A stretch of DNA of 64,000 bases from Tethya wilhelma (lineage: Eukaryota; Porifera; Demospongiae; Tethyida; Tethyidae), in contig CAXIPT010000003.1 in the NCBI GenBank assembly GCA_964030475.1, positions 10,245,953-10,309,952 of the forward strand, written 5' to 3'. The position numbers and the translations under genes are program-made. Of this stretch, positions 1 to 11,700 are shown piece by piece. The stretch's first letter is position 1; each line of letters begins with the position of its first letter. The notes under the pieces were generated by a model. The model searched no databases. It saw only the letters and a list, made by a program, of their open reading frames with translations, and was not told the origin of the DNA.

Positions 1-713
1 CACTTGGAGCCTGTTTATTTCCCATGTTAGCAGCCCTAGCATGCACTGCTTTTTAGGAACTTTTAATAACAAAATGACCTCCCAAAATCAGTTGAAAGTC
101 AACAAAGTCTTTCCCATGCACCAACAAAATTTTCAATAGCAGTCTACACCTGGCTTGCCTGTGCTATTAATGCATTCCAGCGATTCGTGGCAGACTACAT
201 TTGTTGTTGCTTTCTTTCCTTTAGGCTCCCCCTTTCTGTCCTGCCTACTTATTACCAGGAAGGGCCTGGGCACCAGTCATATAGCTCTTGATATTAATTT
301 TGATAATAAATTGAAACCCCACAGCATTTTTCGCCCCTTGCATGGGGATGGAATATGGGATGACAGCTTTCAGTCTACAAGCTACAATTTCCCGTGATTT
401 AAAACTTTATACTAAAGTCATAATAACATCAATGCTAAATCTTGTAACATTAAAGTTGTGCTGGATAATAATTAATACGTGGTCATACCTATAGCCTATA
501 CCTATCTAGCTATAGACTTACAATTCAAGCCATGAGTGTTCGTTTTGTCTATAATTTGTATTATATAGTGTGTACTATATATGTATACGTAGCAATATAC
601 GACATAAAAACTATTAAATATGTTGTCCTGTTACATAGAGTTTACTCAGTTTAGTGCTTGTGTATGTATGGTAATAATTATTGAAAATGGATAATTGATG
701 TACATGCATGCAG
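1..713. other. AT-rich stretch, no gene recognised
   Basis: This is AT-rich non-coding sequence. It should hold the intron, and perhaps the first exon, of the cysteine-rich gene whose next exon starts at 714. I could not find a signal-peptide exon here like the one at 4826-4990 of the paralogue. The only open frame, 155-397, shows no coding character. Confidence 0.5.
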
Positions 714-2032
714 ACAGGAATTAAACCTAATGAGATGTTTTGCAACTCCGTTTGCCCTGAGAGACTGACTCAAACCTGGCACTACTGTGGCGAGTTGCCA
801 GATGACTGGTTATTTAACATTCCAAACACTTTGGCTATTCAACATGGTTAGCATTAAATTCATACTATGTACAGATTTTAGCTCAGCAGAAATTATTTAC
901 TAAAAAGTTTTACTCATTAAATTTTGTGGCTCTTGGATCTTCAGTATTAGGTGCTCTAACTATAAAGTGTGGCATGCATGTGAGATATATACATTGTGTT
1001 TTACAGATGCATTATAATTTATTATGTTGTCCTAGTATTCCCTACTAAGTACATTGTAATAGTAATTTTGTCTGTCATGCCGTGACAGTATAGACCTATT
1101 GAGCTTTCATAGCATGCATGAATGTTTTTTTTTTGTATATAAAAATTCATGTCATAAAGGACAAAGGACACACAATATAGCAATAACTGTCAACAAGAAT
1201 CTTTTGAATTGTCTATCGATCATTATGATCATGCAGTTAGCTGTAGCTTCCTTGTAATAGATATACATGACACATGATTGTGTCATGTATAAAAGGGTTA
1301 TTCCATGGCTATCATGGGAGGCTGTACTATAAAGATCGTATACAATGCAAGCCTAAGCTATAATTATACTATATATACACTCAAAAGTCAGCAGCGAAAT
1401 TCGATCTGAGCACCATGATACAAACATGCCAACTGATAGGTGCCATAAAGTTTACCCATAATAAAGATACATTGTGTATTTTGATGACATAATATAGGTA
1501 TTCATGTATAAGGAATTAAGGAAATCCTGTATGTCTATGTGGCAATTAATGTTAAATCAAGTAACTAATAAAGTATATTCCTGTCGCAGCATGTCTAAAA
1601 GATGGGAGCTCTTATTGTGGTGATCTCATTCGACCCTCATTGAACTTGACGTATACTAATCTGGTGACTAATGCCACTCAAAATTGCAACAGAACAAATT
1701 GTTCATCTCCAGAATGTGCCACTTCCGTAAGAAAGGTATAAAATTAATTTTAATTTGTGGTCAGACAGTGTGTCCAGAACATTTTCATTTCTCTTTTTCT
1801 TGTATAGCTTGGGTGCTGTGGTGAGTTTGTTCTCGATAAACATCCAGAGTTATCACAAATTTCTCTAAGTTTATGTGGAGTAGAAAGATGCAAGCCATTT
1901 GTTCTTCCTCATCTGGAACCATGCAGTGGCCCTCTTCTCTCTTCTCTGTCAGTTGCTATGGGAATTCTACTGGTATTCATGGTTCTAGTGGTTGTGGTAC
2001 TACGTATTAAACTGTTTTCTAGAAAGTTATAG
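714..2032 (+). CDS. Cysteine-rich membrane-anchored protein, copy A (5' end missing)
   Basis: Three exons are visible: 714-846, 1590-1735 and 1808-2032 (TAG). They join in phase (133, 146 and 225 bp) and match exons 2-4 of the neighbouring paralogue at 4826-6817 in length, phase and sequence. Exon 2 carries paired cysteines ending in a C-G-E-L motif. Exon 3 carries NAT and NRT glycosylation sequons. The last exon begins LGCCGEF and ends in a hydrophobic segment of about 20 residues followed by a short basic tail (RIKLFSRKL), so this copy looks like a type I transmembrane protein, unlike its GPI-like paralogues. The signal-peptide exon was not found. I do not recognise the domain; the function is unknown. 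An extracellular role is inferred from the paralogues' signal peptides. Confidence 0.75.
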
Positions 2033-2117
2033 CTAGGTAATCATAGCTTGGAGATTCTTAAATCTTACTAAACGGTGGGCTATACATGACATGTGTCCGA
2101 CTCTTTATCAAGGTTAG

Positions 2118-2334
2118 ATATACCGAATACTGCTTAATTTTCGAGGTTACTTTTAATTTTCGCGGATTGCGCTATTGCAAATTTTTGTTGAATAAGTTTC
2201 GCGGATTGATATCATTCGTGTGCGCATGCATATGAGCACGCAATTTTTTCATTGAACAATTTTCGCGGAAAACGTTCGATCTGCGAAAACCGCGAAAGTT
2301 AAGTACCACGAAAATTAAGCGGTATACGGTATAT
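2118..2334. mobile_element. Foldback MITE, TACCGTATA family (copy 1)
   Basis: Terminal inverted repeats of about 26 bp start ATATACCG and end CGGTATAT, with about 24 of 26 positions matching. The interior repeats TTTTAATTTTCGCGG-like words on both strands. It is related in ends and plan to the copies at 10862, 22608, 39526, 40941 and 56914. The ends sit in TA dinucleotides. Confidence 0.65.
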
Positions 2335-4230
2335 GACACAAGCAACAAAAATTATCATAAATACAAGTATATGTTTCAAAACAGCCATCATAATAATTAT
2401 TAATTTCAGTTTAATTTGCCTTAGCTTACAAATTTTATATATACATGTTTTGTTTTACATGGAAAAAAACCTCATAAACTTTATAGGTGTATCTAAAGTG
2501 ACAAGATAATTATGTTTTTTGTGTGTTTCAATCTTATGATCAGTTTGATGCTTTTATACTATGCCATGAAATTAATTCAGCAACGTATACATCATTAATT
2601 GTGGTAGCAGCTGGCAGCGACCCAGATCTTTACACTGATTATTAGCTTATTATAGACCTCTACATCCTAACAGATTCATGTCTAGTATAGCCGTTTGTAT
2701 CAAGACCACGTAAACCCATATACGTAGACTCTGAATACAAATTTATTAACATAATACTGTATACACAAACACACACACAAAGCCATACACACATTCCTTG
2801 TTATTGTTGGTGGCCATGATCAATGCTTAGAAGTGAGCAAAGTTATATAGTGTGTAGCTTAATATAGTTTCTTTATTGCTATGCAACCAAGGTGTACATG
2901 TGTGTTGATGTTAGTATACCCTGATATGTAATATGGCTCATGCAGTGCTGCACATGTACACTTAGGGGCCTGCAACTGGTTTGTTTGCCATTAATTGATC
3001 CCCTGTGATCTCTAATGTCACCTCCACCCATCCAATAATGCAAAGAGTCTTTAGACCTGATTGCGTAGGTGTTCCTTTGATGTGGGTAGGTCTCTTACTA
3101 GTAGTAACTGTCACCGTTTGACACACTGTCTAGTAACTAAGAACCCTAGTTTTAGCGTGTGTGTAAAGGGTCTGGATACGCCAGACTAGTGGTTCTATAT
3201 ATTACATATGGAAGCAATTACTGCAGTGTTCTAAAGTAAACTGTAACATAGTAACAATCATGTCTAAGTTGATTAGTAACCTCAGCCTGTGTCACTTAGT
3301 AAAATGAATGGCTTGGGCTGTGCCCTCAGCCTTTCATTTTATACAGTTACTAACCAACACATAAAATTACTATTATATATATTATTTGTACAAGCATCAT
3401 TAGCATTTCTGAGGTCAACAACTGGCTTGTAAATGTGGTTCCAACAGTGAGAAACACAACCAAAATTATATTATACCAACCCTATACCCACACACAAGGT
3501 AGAGGATACATGCATCAATCATGCACACTGTGTGCATGCATGTATATGGTACAGTAACATGCACATGTACAGTACAACATACCTTGTAACCCCCTATTGT
3601 GACCAATGTTCCAAAACTATAGACAGACTTGTCACATAAATGACTGCCATTCAAAAGAAAACTCCATTGTATGTACACATGTATATAATAAGTGCATTTT
3701 GAGTAAAGAAACGATCGATCATAGCATTCAGTAAATTAAATAACTGTCTTACTGATCATATTTATATGCAGCTCTTGTTTTTATCTTTACTTCATTCACC
3801 CTGTAGCAGCACTATAAGGGTCGTGGTGATTTATAAATTCCTATCATTATTTATTTTATTATAATTATTTTGTACTGTATACGTATATTATATACATGCA
3901 TGTATTGACTTGCATGCCAGGCTCTCAGTATTTTGTTTAATATAATCATTATCATAATACAGGTACACTAGTCTAGATGATAACCTGGGAACAAGGTTAT
4001 GCTGATTACAATCATGTCGAAGAGCAAAACACTTTCAATTTCTCAACCCAGAATTGATATCATCAGTGCTAATCATACTATGATAATACACACTCTACGT
4101 AATCATGAGTGACAATACTAATTTAACTACAATACATTATACACTTAGGAGTCGCTCAGTCAAAAGATGTGCATACGTGATACGTACGCATAATATTATG
4201 CATGCACAATCATGTGTTGTGATTAAGTTA

Positions 4231-4487
4231 AAGGAACTGTGTCACTATATAAGCGGTGTTTTGTTACTAAAAATAAAATGTGTGACGTTTTATGATGTTC
4301 TATGACCGTTTGTGACGTTTTTTGTTTTGTTTCTTGCGCGATCTGGGTACCACGCCCGGGTATTAGCCCCGTGTACGTACGTATATTGCGCATTTGTCAA
4401 CAAAAAATGTCATAAAACGTCACGCATTTTATTTTTGGTAACAAAACAGTGCTTATAATTATTATAATAATAGTGACACAGTTCCTT
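4231..4487. mobile_element. Foldback MITE, GGAACTGTGTCACTAT family
   Basis: Long inverted repeats surround a GC-richer centre. The left arm begins AAGGAACTGTGTCAC and the right arm ends GTGACACAGTTCCTT. The arms continue inward through TTTTGTTAC and TGACGTTTTATGA with small indels. It carries no coding capacity and lies in intergenic sequence. Confidence 0.65.
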
Positions 4488-4825
4488 CAGATCCAGCCAA
4501 AATTAACTTTGCCTTGATTGATTAGCTAGTCTGTCTACACCACCACACATGAGGCTTTTAGCTCTGGCAATACAAATAATTCAGTGTGTGTATAAATTAT
4601 GTACATTGCACTTCACAATAAATTTTGCGGTTCCGCGAATATTCATCATACAATTAAATGTGCGGCGCTATAATATCTAGCAGCGCGGGCCGGCCAGATG
4701 GCGGGATAGGTAAAGATCGTCAATCAGTGAATCCTAAATCCGTACGGCCGTATCACGACACGCTGTACCAACTTGTGACTAAAAATTTTAGTGTCAAATT
4801 GTACCAGACTGTGCCAGTGTGGATC

Positions 4826-6282
4826 ATGTCTTCAATCTATATCTTTGCTGTTTGCTGTCTATCTTTGACCACTTGTCAAGAGGCAACTGTATCTCCTCCA
4901 GAAAGAGCATGTTTCCAAGAGGCACTGGCAGCAAACAGCACTCTCAATGACTGCAATAGAATGTTCACTGATTTCCTAATGAACCTTCAAGTAAGTCAAT
5001 TATTAAATCTATGATTAAATCTGCATTAGATTATATCTTGATATCGCAATTGGGTTGGTATAGACAAAATCCAAGTCAGTGATAGTTTAGTGAAAGCACA
5101 GATGATATACTCTGTAACTCCGTAGCCATATGAGCATGCACAATACTGATCTATGGTGAAAGTGACAAGCCTTGAATTCTTCCATTCTGTTTTATGTCAC
5201 TGGATATTGGTCTGTTCCATTCATTTTGTGTCTATATCCATAAGCTGATCATCCTACCTGCAGCCTGGCACCAGACCAGCTGAGATGTTCTGCTCTACTG
5301 ATTGTGCAGAGATGTTAGCTCGAACTTACCATTGCTGCGGAGAGCTACCGGAGGATAGGATATTTGATGTCCCAACCAGTTTGGCTATTCAAAATGGTTA
5401 GCATGCATGAGTCCAAGACAAACCTGATCACACATGTGTAATGCAGGCTCATAGTGTTAAACTTTATAGTAAGCTATTATAGTGCAGCTGTGAACATTTT
5501 ACCCAGTAATCCCACAGTAATTTTTTTGTGGTTAAAGCTGCATAGCTTTTTGCAACACTTTGCAATATTTGCTACATGTGGTGCTCCAGTCACTGTATTA
5601 TAGGATATAATTATATTAGCTGCTAGCACGCTAGAGAGGTAGTACAATAATTGGTCACTGTACATACCACAGACCAACAATTGAAGCCGTGCAATTTATA
5701 GTATACACAAATTTTTACTCATCATTTTGTGAAGATTTGTGGTTGTTTCCATTCGTGACCTCTGACTCTCTGAGTTAAATGCCAAATTAGTTTTTGGAAC
5801 TCTTAGTATAATTCATCAAGAAGCTTACCACAAAACTTCAACTTAATATCCTACTACTATTGTTGATCACTTTTCTGCAATCATAATTTTAGAATTAGTG
5901 TTCAATGCTGTCAAACTTTAAGGTGTCGATATTTCCCATGCAATCACCCTCCATGGAGCTCCATGAAACAGATGTGTAATCACCCTGGAATTCTATAATG
6001 TGCAGAATCTACCAGCACATGCTTGTATACTTTGATGTTATTTCTCAATTACATATAATTATCTTTATATAAACCTATTCTAGAAGTGGCTTAGTGCATG
6101 TGCAGCAGTACGATCATAGCAATGTTTTAGCTAGTCTTTCATTAGAAAAGACTGAATTTGTAATGATGAGCAATTACTCTACATAGAAATATAAGACACA
6201 TACACACACACACACAATTAAGGTCCACTTGAAGTAATGCAACTATAATTTGTCTGTGTGTGTCTGTCTGGCTGTGTGTGTG

Positions 6283-6326
<44 letters not shown>

Positions 6327-6817
6327 ACTGAGTTCAGCTCACGGGAAAACTTATATTATTGGTATGTTTGCCATTAATTATTATTCAGCATGTCTAAAAG
6401 ATGGGAGCTCTTATTGTGGTGATCTCATTCGACCCTCATTTAACTTGACGTATACTAATCTGGTGACTAATGCCACTCAAAATTGCAACCAAACCAATTG
6501 TTTATCTCCAGAATGTGCCACTTCCATAAGAGAGGTATGTACACCACTTAAGCTTGAGGACCATTCATGCATGCATGTTGTGTCATCATCGAGTCTTTGT
6601 TTTATAGCTTGGATGCTGTGGTGAGTTTGTTCTCGATGAACATCAGGAGTTATCAGAAATTTCTCTGAACGTATGTGAAATGGAGAGGTGTACACCATTG
6701 CCGTTTGTTCTTCCTGAGCTTCCATGTAGTGGGGCTATTCCTGTTCTTTCTTCTCTGGCAGCTGTGGTGTCCTCCCTGGTGGTTATGTTAGTTAGTGCTG
6801 TGGTCATGTTGTCATAG
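4826..6817 (+). CDS. Cysteine-rich secreted/anchored protein, copy B (complete, one module)
   Basis: Four exons, 4826-4990, 5264-5396, 6389-6534 and 6608-6817 (TAG), join without a phase break and encode about 217 residues. The ATG at 4826 is chosen because it opens a signal peptide (MSSIYIFAVCCLSLTTC), whereas the longer open frame from 4658 does not. The mature part has a cysteine-rich module: a first part ending at MNLQ, an MFCSTDC...HCCGEL exon, an exon with NLT/NAT/NQT glycosylation sequons, and a last exon starting LGCCGEF. The C-terminus is hydrophobic with no basic tail, which suggests a GPI signal or short membrane anchor. The paralogue at 714-2032 is near identical in exon 3; the gene at 8763 repeats the module twice. 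The family is unrecognised. A polyadenylation signal AATAAA lies at 6899-6904. Confidence 0.82.
6276..6324. repeat. (TG)n microsatellite
   Basis: Uninterrupted TG dinucleotide run inside intron 2 of the cysteine-rich copy B gene. Confidence 0.9.
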
Positions 6818-6936
6818 CTTTTCATGCTAACTATATTCCTGGACTGTTAATATTTTTGTAAAACAGATTAAATTATGTGTGTTTGGTAGAAAATTAACAA
6901 TAAAATTGATGTTTTTTGTACTATGGCAATAAAATA

Positions 6937-7157
6937 TTAACTTGATTCTGATGATGGTTGTACATGTGTTGTATCCGAGGGTACGTGTGTACTGTCGACT
7001 ACAGGGGAAGGTTTTGAGGGATTCTTTTGTTTTAGATTGTCCCTAAGAGTTTTGAGTTCATTGAAAAACTTGAGCTTGTCTGATCTTCTTGGATATGTGG
7101 CAGCACGTCCTGAAGTTGATGGCATTACATAGACTAGCTGTGTGTGTGAGAGTGAGT

Positions 7158-7195
<38 letters not shown>

Positions 7196-8552
7196 AAGAA
7201 AGAACCATGGTAACTTGTTTTCACAGGTAAAAATCGATCGCATCATTCAAAATGCACTCACTGTATCTGTGCCTGGTAGTGGTTGGGACTGTAGACCCAG
7301 TTCACACTTGCCTCCACTGAATATCTCATAGATGCCCTTCCCATTGAAACAAGCTATGAGTGGCCTGAGCTCCTTCATCCTCTCAACCATCACCTTAGAC
7401 CACTCTCTCATCTCCTTCCTGGACAAGTGGTATATGAATTATCATATCTAATGTCTATTCATGATTACTGGAGCCTTTGTTTTCTATTTTGCTATAACTT
7501 GGCCACGTACATCAAAACAAATATATTTTCAAGAAGCGTAGATTCTGATAGTGCCTAGTCACCATTTACCAGTCAAAATCATCTACGTGTTTGTCACATG
7601 CATTAATGAATAATAGCCTGAGTCTGGCTAGGGGGACTAATCCCATCAACACAACTTGGTTTGGCATGGTATTCATACAAGCTCTAGCCTTGGAAACTCG
7701 GAAGGCTATAAAGTAGGGAATTAACCACTAGTTTACAAAGCTAGTCAACAGTAGCATATCAAACTCATGCAAACTATACCAGTAACGTACTCATGTGCTC
7801 TCACCTGGAGAGTTCATTGGCAGCTCTAGTGGTCCTCGGCACTATGTTAGTGATACCAATGCCATAATTGAGAACTTCTGCATCTTCTCTGTAGGTCAGC
7901 TTCTTGTCCACCAACCCAGACTCATACAAACAAGGCCCTGACCCCAAAACAGTCATAAGCTCACATTATAATACTCAAAAGGTATACCTGGTGTTTATAA
8001 GCTTACAGAAGTGGTTATTAGCATTGCAGTAATGATGTCCAAGATAGGCAGAGTAAAGCCCAGGGTTGATCCCAATCTGTCAGAGGAGGAAAAGAGAGAG
8101 AATTTTGAATACTATTAATCATAGAAAATATACTCCGGTTGGAGTATATTATCTATGTATTAATACACACATTGTATTTAGTTTATTACTGTGGGGGGGG
8201 GGGAAATATACCACCATACTGCACATGATTTTATATCTAGACTACACATTATTTATACACGTACACCCACAGCATTATCTTACGATTGAAAACAGTCTAT
8301 GTTGAACATAAAGTACGTGCTAGTGACTCTATCAGATACCAGCCATAAGCTGTAATCACTCACAAATATGATATCCAGACCTGGTTTCATGTGATCAGGT
8401 AAGAGAAGCTCGCACACCTCTTCCTCGGTCATCCCCCCGAACTTCTTAGGATCCAAAATCTTTTGCTTCTTCTTCCCATTGCTGTCACCATCACTCTGGC
8501 CACTCAGGGACTGAGACGATACTCTTTTCTTTCCTGCCAGAGCTAGAGCCAT
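6937..8552 (-). CDS. TDG: Thymine-DNA glycosylase (TDG-like)
   Basis: Five minus-strand exons, 8552-8364, 8076-8007, 7937-7805, 7418-7262 and 7137-6937, join in phase into about 249 residues. The product is a G/T(U) mismatch DNA glycosylase of the MUG/TDG branch of uracil-DNA glycosylases; in animals TDG removes T or oxidised methylcytosine in base excision repair and active demethylation. Visible family signatures are the GINPGLYSAYLGHHY active-site segment (with the catalytic-type Asn near residue 67), NNHFW, ITNIVPRTT, the FNGKGIYEIF strand, and the MPSTSGR loop carrying the intercalating Arg. At about 249 residues it is well below the roughly 410 of human TDG, so it is little more than the catalytic core; the long N- and C-terminal regulatory arms are absent. 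The ATG at 8552 is used because an upstream in-frame candidate is only GTG. It is head-to-head with the gene at 8763 (210 bp apart) and converges on the gene ending at 6817. Confidence 0.9.
7141..7200. repeat. GA-rich microsatellite
   Basis: GT/GA-rich simple repeat forming the polypyrimidine tract (read on minus) just upstream of the last TDG exon. Confidence 0.85.
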
Positions 8553-8762
8553 TCCAATCACAATAGTTCAATATTATTTAAAAATTACTGGTAAATAGAG
8601 GAGAAACAATTATAATTTGTGCGTTATATATATGCGCGCATTTTTGCGCATGCGAAGACTAGTAGAACCATAGATCTATGGTAGAACACAGAAAACAATT
8701 TGACACTAGATAGCATAGCATTGAGTGTTGAGCTACGTAATAATTGAGCCCATAACTCTATC
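8553..8762. promoter_or_regulatory. Shared 5' region of TDG and cysteine-rich gene C
   Basis: Only 210 bp separate the start codons of two divergent genes, so both promoters must lie here or overlap. No clear TATA box or other element is asserted. Confidence 0.4.
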
Positions 8763-11700
8763 ATGAAGGCTATAGTTTGTATTTTTTTGATGTGCTTGGC
8801 CGTCCTGGCAACCTGCAGCACAAGTACTACCACAGAAACCGCAGAGGAGATGATCAGTTTCGAAGATTGTCTTACAGCTCTTCAAATTCAACAAGGACCA
8901 GGATCACCTCTTGAAATATGTTTGGAATCTGAAAGTGAATTTGATGTATGTTAAATACCTAGTTTAGATACATTTATTATTATTAATATTATTATGTTAT
9001 TGTACGTTTCCATAAAAACTATATATAATTATTCCAAATTCTGAGCCTCACTCAGCCATAAAATTAATCTTAAGCTCGATTATAATACACCTTTGCCACT
9101 TTCCTATTGATATTGAAGGCCACGTTTGAGGCTACACTACGACATTGGCATACATACAGCATTATAATAAAAGGCTATAACCATCCTATATACAACAATA
9201 TTCAGTGTGCTTGCACCTACCATGGAGTATGGAATCAATATCTCAGTGAAAATAAACAATTTTTACTGCAGACTAGCCTCGTTCCCAGGCTCCCCCTTTC
9301 CTTATGTGCATGTAAAGTAGGCAGGGAGCCTGGGAACGAGGCTAACAGCAGACAGTGTGAAGGTAAACAAGACTTGAATGGAGGAGTGCATGTGGACCCA
9401 TTCAGTCCACACGATTGATCAATGACATCTATGGCTAATGAATTGTGACAATAGCATTATCCTAGTGTTGTTGTTTTAGGGTTACCAGGTAGGCAGGTAC
9501 ATTTCAGTGACTCAGAGTGTTGTTTTTCTTAAAGTGTGATGTGCATAATAGTATGTACACATGTCACATGCACGCATATACATATTATTCATGATAGAAT
9601 GCTAATGATCGTCTTGAGCATTGTCTGGAGTGTGGTAGGGAGATTGCTCAGGCTTATCTAACTTGTGGAGATCAAGGACAAGCAGAGGAGATACAAAGAT
9701 GTAAGTAATAATGATACAATTCATGATATCGTGCATTATAATTGTGGCATTGTATTATTATAATATTACAAGGAGTGGGGCTCGCTTCGCTCGCCCACTC
9801 CTTGTTTATGTATGTTTACAGGATTAACAGTTACTATAATAACATTAACATAGATGAGCATAATAATTATTCTTATGCTATATATAATATCAGTTGGCTT
9901 AGGACAACCTTTGCAGTTGAAGCAACACACAACAATCACTATAGTTTATGTAGAAACAATGTATAAAGTTTTTAATCTGAACATAAATACTGGCAAGCAT
10001 AAGCCATAGGAAAGGGAAGCAATGCTGCATGTGTAGATGCACTGCTTTGGTATTATAGTGCTGTTTGCTTTGGCCAGCTCAGCAATTTACCTCAATACGT
10101 GACGTCACAGACGACCCTTTTCCGACTTCCGCCATTTTTGCAATCAGCTGGCAAAGAAACTCGTTATCTGGCTAGCTGTATTTCGTGTACAGCGACAGAG
10201 AAGCAGACTTCTAGTAGTGAGTGTTCTCACCTCGTTACGCTTCGTTTGTGAAGATTGGCTCCCATAGCCCGCTTCTTTGTTGGATACAGATGCCACTGGT
10301 AAGCCTTGTCAGCGATCTCAAAAACAGCTAGCCATACTTATACTGCTTGTTGTTTTATCCTAGGCTAGCACTGTCTAAGCCAGCTTTTTAGACACTCTTT
10401 TCTTAGCTTGTATTCTCCACAATCCAGAAAAAAAGCAGCTTTTAGTTCGAGGTCACATCACTTCCGGTGACCCTCCGTAACACACGGACGGACGGACGGA
10501 CGGACACACGGACAGACAAAACTTTGCTTATAATATGATGATATAATTATAATTATATTATAATGATATAATATAATTATAGTTCCTTTATAATGCCTGC
10601 ATTAATGCACTCAGTCATCTTGCATTTACATGTATGTAAACAGTGTGCACTACAGATGATCATGAGAGAAGTCAGTTTTGTGTTGATGTCATTACATTTG
10701 ATAATATCGAGAACCTTATTATGAACAATGGTGATGCCCTGGACAATGCTTGTAAAAATACTGATTCATCATGCAGAAGTCAAACCAGTGCTGAGTGCCG
10801 ACAAAGTTTGTTCGATGTAGGTTTATTATTAATTATTTTGTTATCATCATCATGCACTTTATATACCGTATAGCCGGAAAATTTGGCGAGAATTAAATTT
10901 GGCGGATTGAGCAAACTTTGAATTTGGCGGATTTTAATTTGGCGGAGCGAGCCGATCACGTGCACAATATGCATACGTACGTATATACGTATACGCACAC
11001 GCACTAAATATTGGCGGATTTTAATTTGGCGCTACTAAGTCCCATCCGCCAATCCGCCAAATTTAATTCCCCGCCAAATTTTCCGGCTATACGGTATACA
11101 ATAATTCCTGAATTAATCACAAGGTGGTTGCTGAGAATAAATAATTATATAACTGTAAATATCCTACCCCAATGTATACATGCACACACACTCACAATGT
11201 CATCTCATGACATCCGCATACTAAAGATTGTTGGGTGCTGCATTACAAGAATATCCGAACAAGTCATAATGGATATCATGAATTCGAACAACGTGGAGCT
11301 ACAGTTAAACTTTGATGTCTTAGATTGCAACTATACAGGCTGTACACCACCATTCAACCTGAATACAGTGGAACGTCCAACCCTTTCTCCAGCAATGATA
11401 TGTTACAATCCAAAATTTGATGATAATCCCTCATTGGAAATGTGCCGTATGCAACTATTCAATGCTACAACTATGCCTGATCAAGTTAGCTATAATACTC
11501 ATGCACATAATTATATACATGTATTCTGTGCATATTCACTTCAAATTTTGAAGAATATTGATTTTATATAGCCATTATGTGCATGCAATATTGTTGTATT
11601 GCAGTATTCTGCTGAACCATTTTGTAACAGTACGTGTCCAACACTGCTTGCTGAAACTTATGACTGCTGTGAGGAAACTGATGGACTTCCTTGGCTGTTT

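Larger units (their letters stand above)
2033..4825. other. Intergenic region with two foldback elements
   Basis: No coding region was recognised between cysteine-rich copies A and B. The stretch is AT-rich and holds the foldback elements at 2118-2334 and 4231-4487, plus CA-rich low-complexity sequence near 2765-2790. Confidence 0.6.

Noticed and set aside
155..397. 80-residue open frame at the left edge
   Set aside because: No signal peptide, domain or splice relation to the exon at 714.
4658..4825. Upstream in-frame extension of cysteine-rich copy B
   Set aside because: The ATG at 4826 opens a clear signal peptide; the extension would bury it.
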